NCBI GenBank assembly: GCA_945957335.1
Contig: CAMFLJ010000109.1
Coordinates: forward strand, 1 to 10,679
Source: an uncultured Actinomycetes bacterium
GTDB lineage: Bacteria > Actinomycetota > Acidimicrobiia > Acidimicrobiales > Acidimicrobilacustridaceae
Direction of reading: 5' to 3'
Length of the DNA: 10,679 bases
Shown: positions 6,273 through 10,679 of the stretch, in pieces
Position numbering within the stretch: the stretch's first letter is position 1
Layout of the letters: each line of letters begins with the position of its first letter
Translations under genes and position numbers: made by a program
Notes under the pieces: model-generated
The model's input: the letters and a program-made list of their open reading frames with translations, nothing else
What the model was told of the DNA's origin: nothing
The model's database searches: none

Positions 6273-7688
6273 CTACCCGGCAGGGGCGGAGCGGCGCGTC
6301 GTGGTGGTGGTGCGGGGGCGCGTGGTGGTCGTGGTGCTCGGGCGGCGGGGGGCCGTGGTCGGCGGCGTGGTCGTGGTCGGCTTGGGGGCCGCACCGGGGA
6401 CGGGCAGGTCGCGGTCGAGCACGGCGATGAAGTCGCGGGCGTCGGTCGAGAGGTAGCGGTCGCCGCCCTTGACCTGCTCGGGCAGGAGCTTGGTGCCGTG
6501 GACCGAGCCGGGGTCGCCGAACGTGGTGGCGCCGTAGGTGTTGAAGGTGGTCCAGGACTTGTTGATGTCGAGCTCCATGGCCCGCACGCAGCCGGCGCGC
6601 ATGAGCAGCTCCGAGAGCGACAGGGCGCCGAGGCCGTCGCCGTAGCCGAACACGACCGCCCCGCTGGCGGTGACGCACACCCCGGAGCGCCACACGAGGA
6701 CCTTGTTGCCGAGGGTGTCGCCCCAGGCACCGTTGGCGTTGTCGTCGAGGCCGTCGGCCGGCACGCCCGGCGCCGCGTCGGCCGCCGGCTTGCCGGCCAC
6801 GTTCGGGGCCCCGCCGCCGTTGTCGATGATCAGGTCGAGGTTCTGGCGCACGGCGACGACGTCGGGCGTCATGGTGACGTCGCGGCCCCACATGCCGACG
6901 GTGGCGGTCCCGTCGCGGTAGATCACGAACGACGCCGCGCCGTCGCGCAGGTCGCCCTTGGTGACCCCGTCGAGGTAGAAGCCGCCGTTGGCGTCCTGCA
7001 TCCGGAAGCCGCTGTTGAACGCCGCCATCAGGTCGGGGACCTGCTCGGCAGGGACCTTGCTGGGCTCGGCCCACTTCCCGCCCGGCTCAGTGGTGCCCGG
7101 GTACAGCTCGAAGCGCACGAGCTGCGGGTCCATCCACGCCAGGCCCGACAGGAGGCTCGTGTGGACCGAGTCGGGCCGGACCTGGGTCGTGTACATCGCC
7201 TGGGCCCCGCCGACGAGCGGGCCGGCCGGCTGCCACACCCCTTCGTTGGGAACGGGGGTGACGCCATCGGGCACCTGGACCGGGCTCGGGGCCTCGAGGT
7301 GGGGCACCGCGGTCGGGGCGGCGGTGCTGCCCGTCGAGCCGTTGCCGTCGATCTCACGGTCGGGGGTGCCGCCGGCCTTCGGGGCGTTGGCGGTGAACCA
7401 CCAGTTCTCGATCTTGTTGACCACCGGCCCGAGGTGGTTGTCGCGGGCCCACTCGGCCGCCCGCTCGCTCACCGTCAGGTTGTTCGAGGCGGTGATCGCC
7501 TTGAGGAACGACACCGACACGAGCAGCACGAACGTGGCGACGACCGCACCGGCGACCTTCAGCCACAGCGGCGCCCAGCGGTGGAGCCGACGCAGCCGAC
7601 CGACCCGCGGGGGCTGCGGCTCGGGCAGCACGCTCTCGGAGGGCGCGCTCTCGGTCGGTTCGGAGTCGGGCGGATGCTCGGTCATCAT
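6273..7688 (-). CDS. membrane-anchored phosphodiester glycosidase-like protein (NAGPA / PF09992 type)
   Basis: The 471-residue protein has an acidic, Pro-rich cytoplasmic start (1-40), one transmembrane segment (about 43-62, after Arg-rich RLRRLHRW) and a large outer domain. This domain contains AAFNSGFRMQDANGGFYLDG (222-241), LIIDNGGGAPN (286-296) and an AMELDINKSWTTF block (370-382). These correspond to the FNxGF, GGxxxDG and late LD-containing motifs of the phosphodiester glycosidase family, which in animals includes the mannose-6-phosphate uncovering enzyme. The usual LDGGGS is replaced by ELDINKS, so this is a divergent subgroup and catalysis is not assured. The C-terminus is a Thr/Pro/Arg tail (437-466). 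ATG 7688 is taken over 7685 because GAGG lies 11 bases upstream, nearer to it. It is divergent from the propeller gene, with 199 bases between. Likely an envelope glycan or teichoic-like polymer enzyme or binder; substrate unknown. Confidence 0.82.
   Translation of the reverse strand: MMTEHPPDSEPTESAPSESVLPEPQPPRVGRLRRLHRWAPLWLKVAGAVVATFVLLVSVSFLKAITASNNLTVSERAAEWARDNHLGPVVNKIENWWFTANAPKAGGTPDREIDGNGSTGSTAAPTAVPHLEAPSPVQVPDGVTPVPNEGVWQPAGPLVGGAQAMYTTQVRPDSVHTSLLSGLAWMDPQLVRFELYPGTTEPGGKWAEPSKVPAEQVPDLMAAFNSGFRMQDANGGFYLDGVTKGDLRDGAASFVIYRDGTATVGMWGRDVTMTPDVVAVRQNLDLIIDNGGGAPNVAGKPAADAAPGVPADGLDDNANGAWGDTLGNKVLVWRSGVCVTASGAVVFGYGDGLGALSLSELLMRAGCVRAMELDINKSWTTFNTYGATTFGDPGSVHGTKLLPEQVKGGDRYLSTDARDFIAVLDRDLPVPGAAPKPTTTTPPTTAPRRPSTTTTTRPRTTTTTRRSAPAG
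6291..6380 (-). repeat. Thr/Pro/Arg low-complexity C-terminal tail of the glycosidase-like protein
   Basis: Residues 437-466 are nearly all Thr, Pro and Arg, with runs of three to five Thr encoded mostly by ACC and ACG. The tail sits at the outer end of a membrane-anchored protein, where such segments often serve as flexible, sometimes glycosylated wall-spanning or wall-binding stretches. The repetitive DNA may be length-variable between strains. Confidence 0.75.
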
Positions 7689-7887
7689 GGGCGGTGGGTC
7701 CTCGAGGTCGGCAGAAGCACGCCGCTCCTCCCCACCGGCCGCTTCGGTGAACCGATTCTGGACCGTGGCCGGCCGAACGCGAGGTCGCCCCCGGGGATCT
7801 TCACGGACTCTTGACGCCGAACGGACGACCGCGGACGGGAACGGCCCGTGACGGGGCGGTCGAGCGGCGGTCGGCGATACTTGCCGG
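7689..7887. promoter_or_regulatory. divergent promoter region between glycosidase and propeller genes
   Basis: This 199-base gap must hold promoters for both divergent genes. Toward the propeller, GATACT at 7876-7881 ends 6 bases before the GTG start. Toward the glycosidase, a CAGAAT hexamer on the minus strand (plus 7755-7760) abuts a small perfect palindrome, tcggt-ga-accga (7744-7755), that would cover the start of transcription. No good -35 matches either. A TTGACG at 7811-7816 is too far from the propeller -10 to pair with it. A single regulator could act on both genes, but this is inference. Confidence 0.4.
7876..7881 (+). promoter_or_regulatory. candidate -10 element for a leaderless propeller transcript
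   Basis: GATACT differs from the TANNNT-type consensus TATACT only in its first base. It is followed by 6 bases and then the GTG start codon at 7888, so transcription would begin at or next to the start codon. No purine-rich ribosome binding site precedes the GTG, in contrast to other genes of the window. Leaderless messages are frequent in actinobacteria. Confidence 0.4.
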
Positions 7888-9150
7888 GTGCAACATGACA
7901 TCCCCCCCGAGCACCACCGCGGCCGCACGAGCCTCATCGTGCTGGGCGGCCTCGTGGTCGTCGTGCTCGTGGCATGGGTGGCCGTGGCCGTGGTCCGCAG
8001 GGACGACCCCTCCGACGCGGCCACGCCGGCCGTCGAGGTCGACACCGGCGGCGGTGTGGCCGAGACCACCACCACCGAGCCCCCGACCACCACGAGCACG
8101 ACCTCGCCGCTGCTCCACGTGCCGGCCGGGCCGCCAACCGACCAGCGCCGGCTCACCAACCTGCGCACCGTCGGCGGCGCCATCACCCCCAAGTCGGTGG
8201 TGGCCGGCGGGGCGGGCAAGGTCATCGCCCAGAACATGATGTACCAGCACTCGATCACCGTGTACGACGAGAACGGCGAGCTGCTGAAGACCATCCCCGA
8301 CTCCGTCGACCTGGCCGCGTTCGGCCTGGCCACGACGCCCACGGTCGTGAAGGGCGCACCGGTCGAGGCGGCGTTCACGCCCGACGCCAAGCACGCGTAC
8401 GTCACCAACTACTCGATGTACGGCCCCGGCCAGGGCCCCGAGGGCCTCGACTCGTGCACGCCGTCGTCGGCCAAGGCCAAGGGCGACACCGACAGCTACG
8501 CGTACCGCATCGACATGGACACCCTCGAGATCGACCAGGTGATCAAGGTCGGCATGGTGCCCAAGTACGTGGCGGTCACCCACGACGGCTCCAAGGTCCT
8601 GGTGAGCAACTGGTGCTCCTGGGACCTCTACGTGATCGACGCCGCCTCGGGCACGGTCACCGCCACGGTGCCGCTGCCGGCCACGCCCCGCGGCATCGCC
8701 GTGAGCCCCGACAACTCCACCGCGTACGTCACGATCATGGGCGGCTCCACCCTCGCCCAGGTCGACCTGGCCACCAACACCGTCACCCGGCAGATCCCGG
8801 TCGGCTCGAACCCCCGCCACGTGGTGCTCGACCCCACCGGCTCGATCGCCTACGTCTCGCTCAACTCCGGCGGCCAGGTCGTGAAGGTCGACCTGGCCTC
8901 GGGCACGGTGGTCGACCGCGCCGGCACCGGCCAGCTGGCCCGCTCGCTCGCCATCTCGAGCGACGGCCTGTCGCTCTACGTCGTGAACTACGGCTCGGCC
9001 AGCATGACCAAGCTGCGGGCGTCCGACATGAGCGTGCTGCAGACCGTGCCCACGGGCGAGCACCCCATCGGCGTCACCTACGACCCGCTCACCGGCAACG
9101 TGTGGGTGGCGATCTACGGCGGCTCGCTGATGATCTTCCAGGACGCCTGA
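7888..9150 (+). CDS. membrane-anchored YVTN-family beta-propeller protein
   Basis: The 420-residue protein is the only plus-strand gene. A short His-containing cytoplasmic start is followed by one membrane segment (about 15-36) and RRDD. A Thr/Pro stalk (60-74) leads to a beta-propeller from about 95 to the end. The signature AYVTN is at 170-174. From residue 225 the sequence repeats with an exact 42-residue period (see separate entry), each unit holding an HDG or SPDN-like turn, a Y/LVS-type strand and a valine-rich strand. Such YncE/YVTN repeats occur in surface, lactonase-like and binding proteins; no enzyme motif is visible, so a scaffold or binding role is more likely. Cys190 and Cys243 could form a disulfide outside the cell. 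The GTG start at 7888 lacks a ribosome binding site and probably heads a leaderless message. It shares its upstream region, single-pass topology and Thr-rich linker with the divergent glycosidase-like gene. Confidence 0.87.
   Translation: MQHDIPPEHHRGRTSLIVLGGLVVVVLVAWVAVAVVRRDDPSDAATPAVEVDTGGGVAETTTTEPPTTTSTTSPLLHVPAGPPTDQRRLTNLRTVGGAITPKSVVAGGAGKVIAQNMMYQHSITVYDENGELLKTIPDSVDLAAFGLATTPTVVKGAPVEAAFTPDAKHAYVTNYSMYGPGQGPEGLDSCTPSSAKAKGDTDSYAYRIDMDTLEIDQVIKVGMVPKYVAVTHDGSKVLVSNWCSWDLYVIDAASGTVTATVPLPATPRGIAVSPDNSTAYVTIMGGSTLAQVDLATNTVTRQIPVGSNPRHVVLDPTGSIAYVSLNSGGQVVKVDLASGTVVDRAGTGQLARSLAISSDGLSLYVVNYGSASMTKLRASDMSVLQTVPTGEHPIGVTYDPLTGNVWVAIYGGSLMIFQDA
8065..8109 (+). repeat. Thr/Pro stalk of the propeller protein
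   Basis: Residues 60-74 read TTTTEPPTTTSTTSP, encoded by tandem ACC/ACG codons. The stretch links the membrane segment to the propeller and likely acts as a flexible spacer in the wall. It resembles in composition the C-terminal tail of the divergent glycosidase-like protein. Confidence 0.7.
8560..9147 (+). repeat. 126-base (42-residue) tandem propeller blade repeats
   Basis: Four consecutive 42-residue units begin at residues 225, 267, 309 and 351 (bases 8560, 8686, 8812 and 8938). A shortened fifth begins at 393 (9064). They start PKYVAV, PRGIAV, PRHVVL, ARSLAI and PIGVTY. There are no insertions or deletions between the four full units. Short stretches are kept at DNA level, for example tcgggcacggt at 8647-8657 and 8899-8909. 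Each unit is a four-stranded blade of the YVTN type. Confidence 0.8.
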
Positions 9151-9164
9151 GCCCGGGCGCGACA

Positions 9165-9189
9165 CGGCCCGGCCACACGGGCCGGGCCG
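9165..9189. terminator. 10-bp hairpin terminator after the propeller gene
   Basis: The arms cggcccggcc (9165-9174) and ggccgggccg (9180-9189) are perfect complements around loop acacg, starting 14 bases after the propeller stop. The site lies between convergent genes and is symmetric, so it may serve both strands. There is no T-run, but the position and stem strength support a terminator. Confidence 0.6.
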
Positions 9190-9190
9190 C

Positions 9191-9207
9191 ACCGAGCCCC
9201 CCTCGGT
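9191..9207. terminator. second, weaker hairpin in the convergent gap
   Basis: The arms accgag (9191-9196) and ctcggt (9202-9207) surround five cytosines. It follows the 10-bp hairpin with one base between them and lies 22 bases past the amidohydrolase stop. It may add to termination from the amidohydrolase side. Confidence 0.4.
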
Positions 9208-9228
9208 CGGGGTCGAGCGCTGCCGGAG

Positions 9229-10437
9229 CTACTCGGTGATGCCGAAGTACTCGCCGAGCTTGTAGAGGTCGATGGCGTTGCCGCGGAAGAAGCGGTAGGC
9301 CTCGTGGTCGTCGAGGCCCGACTTGGCGGCCATGCGCTCGGCGACCTCCTTGGTGTGGGGGAAGGTCGAGTCGGCGTGGGGGTAGTCGACCTCGAAGGTG
9401 AGCCGGTCGATGCCGATCACGTCGCGGTTCTTCATCGCCGTCTCGTCGTCGAAGATGCAGTACCAGACGTTGCTCTTCATGTAGGTCGACGGCGGCTGGG
9501 GCAGCTTCGAGCCGAAGCCGGTGTCGTCGAGCAGGCGCTCCTCCCACAGCTTGTCGGAGCGCTCGAGGATGTAGGGCAGCCAGCCGGCCTGGCCCTCGCT
9601 GTAGGCCACCCGCAGGTCGGGGTAGCGGTCGAAGACGCCGCCGAAGACGTAGTCGAGCAGCGAGCCCATGGCGTTCTGGAAGGTCAGGGTGGAGCTGATG
9701 ATGAACGGTGCGTCGGGAGCGGTCGAGGGCATCTTCGACGACGAGCCGATGTGCATGTTGAGCACGGTGTCGGTCTCGGCGCAGGCTTGGAAGAAGGGCT
9801 CCCAGAAGCCGGAGTGCACCGACGGCAGGCCGAGCGGCACGGGGCTCTCGGAGAAGGTGACGGCGTGGCTGCCCTTGTCGGCGCAGCGGCGCACCTCGGC
9901 GGCGGCGAGCTCGGCGTCCCAGAGCGGGATCATGGTGAGCGGGATGAGGCGGCCCTTGCCGGCCCCGGCACACCACTCGTCGATCATCCAGTCGTTGTAG
10001 ACCTGGATGCACGCCAGCGCGAGCTCCTTGTCCTCACGCTCGTAGAACGCCTGGCCGCAGAAGCGCGGGAGGATGTTCGGGAAGCAGATCGAGGCCTCGA
10101 CGTGGTTGGCGTCCATGTCGGCGAGGCGGGCGCCCTGGTCGTAGCAACCGGGGAGGATGTCGTCGAAGGTGCACGGCTCGTTCTTGATCACCTCGGCGCC
10201 CACGGCGGCCGACAGGCGGGTGAACGGGTAGACGAGGTCGTCGTAGTACCAGACGTCGCACTCGACGCCGTCCTCGACGCCCACCTCGAAGTTGTAGCCA
10301 CCGAGGAGGTTCATCTTGACCTTGTGGCGCTCGACGCGCGGGGCCCGGTCGGCCCACTTCTTCGGGAGGCGGGCGGTCCAGAGGTCGGGCGGCTCGACCA
10401 CGTGGTCGTCGACCGAGATGATGCGAGGGATCTCCAT
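9229..10437 (-). CDS. amidohydrolase_2-family metal-dependent hydrolase or decarboxylase
   Basis: The 402-residue protein belongs to the amidohydrolase_2 (ACMSD-like) TIM-barrel family, whose members hydrolyse C-N or C-C bonds or decarboxylate aromatic acids using a bound metal. The N-terminal metal motif appears as SVDDHVVEP (8-16), with His12 but no second histidine at the usual HxH spacing. MHIGSS at 228-233 supplies a further histidine (His229). EVDYPHADSTFP at 349-360 supplies the late Asp351 and His354. AYSEGQAGWLPYILERSDKL (278-297) and FFRGNAIDLYKL (383-394) are typical of the large actinobacterial subgroup found near lipid and aromatic catabolism genes. ATG 10437 is preceded by a strong AAGGAGG. 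No gene follows in the same direction, since the propeller gene is convergent. A 15-bp palindrome 60 bases upstream suggests repressor control. The substrate is unknown. Confidence 0.9.
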   Translation of the reverse strand: MEIPRIISVDDHVVEPPDLWTARLPKKWADRAPRVERHKVKMNLLGGYNFEVGVEDGVECDVWYYDDLVYPFTRLSAAVGAEVIKNEPCTFDDILPGCYDQGARLADMDANHVEASICFPNILPRFCGQAFYEREDKELALACIQVYNDWMIDEWCAGAGKGRLIPLTMIPLWDAELAAAEVRRCADKGSHAVTFSESPVPLGLPSVHSGFWEPFFQACAETDTVLNMHIGSSSKMPSTAPDAPFIISSTLTFQNAMGSLLDYVFGGVFDRYPDLRVAYSEGQAGWLPYILERSDKLWEERLLDDTGFGSKLPQPPSTYMKSNVWYCIFDDETAMKNRDVIGIDRLTFEVDYPHADSTFPHTKEVAERMAAKSGLDDHEAYRFFRGNAIDLYKLGEYFGITE

Positions 10438-10496
10438 GGCGACTGCGCCTCCTTGCCCGGTGCGGGCGTCGTCCCCCCGGGGCCACCCCGCGGAAT

Positions 10497-10511
10497 CTGA
10501 CGGACCGTCAG
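10497..10511. promoter_or_regulatory. 15-bp palindromic candidate operator upstream of the amidohydrolase
   Basis: The sequence ctgacggaccgtcag is a perfect palindrome of two 7-base arms around one base, with further A/T symmetry at 10494-10495 and 10513-10514. Its inner edge is 59 bases before the amidohydrolase ATG. TetR-family repressors often bind palindromes of this form, and the one-base centre makes an RNA hairpin less favourable. A direct reading of the regulator is not possible, since no regulator gene is in the window. Confidence 0.5.
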
Positions 10512-10536
10512 TTTGCCACGGCCGCGGGCCCCTGCG

Positions 10537-10679
10537 TCACGCCGGGGAGAACTCGCCGGGCGCGGTGAGCTCCACCGTCGTGCCCACGACGTCGGCGGCC
10601 ACGACCTGCGCGCCGACCGCCGGGTCGACCGACTGGGCCACAGTGCGCACGCCTCCGGCGGACTCGGCCACGACGATGG
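10537..10679 (-). CDS. C-terminus of an unrecognised protein (partial)
   Basis: The last 46 codons of a minus-strand gene enter from the right edge and stop with TGA at 10539-10537. The visible residues begin IVVAESAGGVRTVAQSVDP and end ELTAPGEFSPA. Val, Ala, Gly and Thr dominate, and third positions are mostly G or C, supporting real coding over the Thr-rich antisense reading. The alternating small and beta-branched residues suggest a strand-rich end domain. I do not recognise the family. It lies 99 bases upstream of the amidohydrolase, with the palindrome between, so shared transcription is possible but not shown. Confidence 0.55.
   Translation of the reverse strand, partial: IVVAESAGGVRTVAQSVDPAVGAQVVAADVVGTTVELTAPGEFSPA

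Noticed and set aside
6291..6380. Tandem ggt/cgt-rich DNA as a CRISPR-like or satellite array
   Set aside because: It is a codon-level Thr/Pro/Arg repeat inside a gene, with no regular unit and spacer structure.
7801..9192. 463-codon minus-strand frame opposite the propeller gene
   Set aside because: Its composition is Arg/Gly/His/Val-rich without motifs, while the plus frame shows a clear membrane segment and regular blades.
10497..10511. Palindrome read as a terminator of the gene at the right edge
   Set aside because: With a one-base centre the usable hairpin is only 6 bp with a 3-base loop and no T-run, so an operator is the better reading, though not proven.
1..10679. Mobile element, toxin-antitoxin, phage or defence island
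   Set aside because: No transposase, integrase, terminal repeats, small paired genes or defence-domain proteins are visible. The lone CPBP protein sits in a metabolic operon and is not by itself evidence of immunity.

Overview
This window is very GC-rich with strongly GC-biased third codon positions. Its genes fit a high-GC actinobacterium, plausibly from the Acidimicrobiia. The pointers are an F420-dependent luciferase-like oxidoreductase, a FadD19-like acyl-CoA synthetase and Thr/Pro-rich low-complexity tails on surface proteins. The lineage is inferred from family content; no rRNA or other marker is present. All genes but one lie on the minus strand.

Layout from left to right. At 1-567 (minus) is the N-terminal part of a CPBP intramembrane protease, cut by the window edge and overlapping by 4 nt the gene before it. 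At 564-2375 (minus) is a membrane-anchored alpha/beta hydrolase. At 2407-4008 (minus) is an acyl-CoA synthetase, and at 4085-5095 (minus) an LLM-class F420-dependent oxidoreductase. The last two closely resemble a pair found together in the mycobacterial cholesterol/KstR region. Transcribed leftwards, oxidoreductase, synthetase, hydrolase and protease form a likely operon. A 12-bp hairpin lies between the first two, and a second hairpin buries the ribosome binding site of the hydrolase.

At 5187-5568 (minus) is a PilZ-domain gene broken by a one-base frameshift. At 5778-6080 (minus) is a TatA-type translocase subunit, with a perfect 10-bp inverted repeat upstream. At 6273-7688 (minus) and 7888-9150 (plus) is a divergent pair of single-pass extracytoplasmic proteins: a phosphodiester glycosidase-like protein with a Thr/Pro/Arg tail, and a YVTN beta-propeller with a Thr/Pro stalk and an exact 42-residue repeat. 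The propeller gene appears to be leaderless. Two tandem hairpins separate it from a convergent metal-dependent amidohydrolase at 9229-10437 (minus). Upstream of the amidohydrolase is a 15-bp palindrome of TetR-operator form. The last 143 bases hold the C-terminus of an unrecognised minus-strand protein.

Functionally, the left half and the amidohydrolase look like lipid, steroid or aromatic catabolism; the middle looks like envelope biology (Tat export, surface glycosidase and propeller, a degraded c-di-GMP receptor). I see no CRISPR array, mobile element, tRNA, rRNA or defence island. All intergenic gaps are under 210 bases. I found no convincing new multi-gene system; the most checkable oddities are the PilZ frameshift, the palindromic candidate operators and the divergent surface-protein pair.
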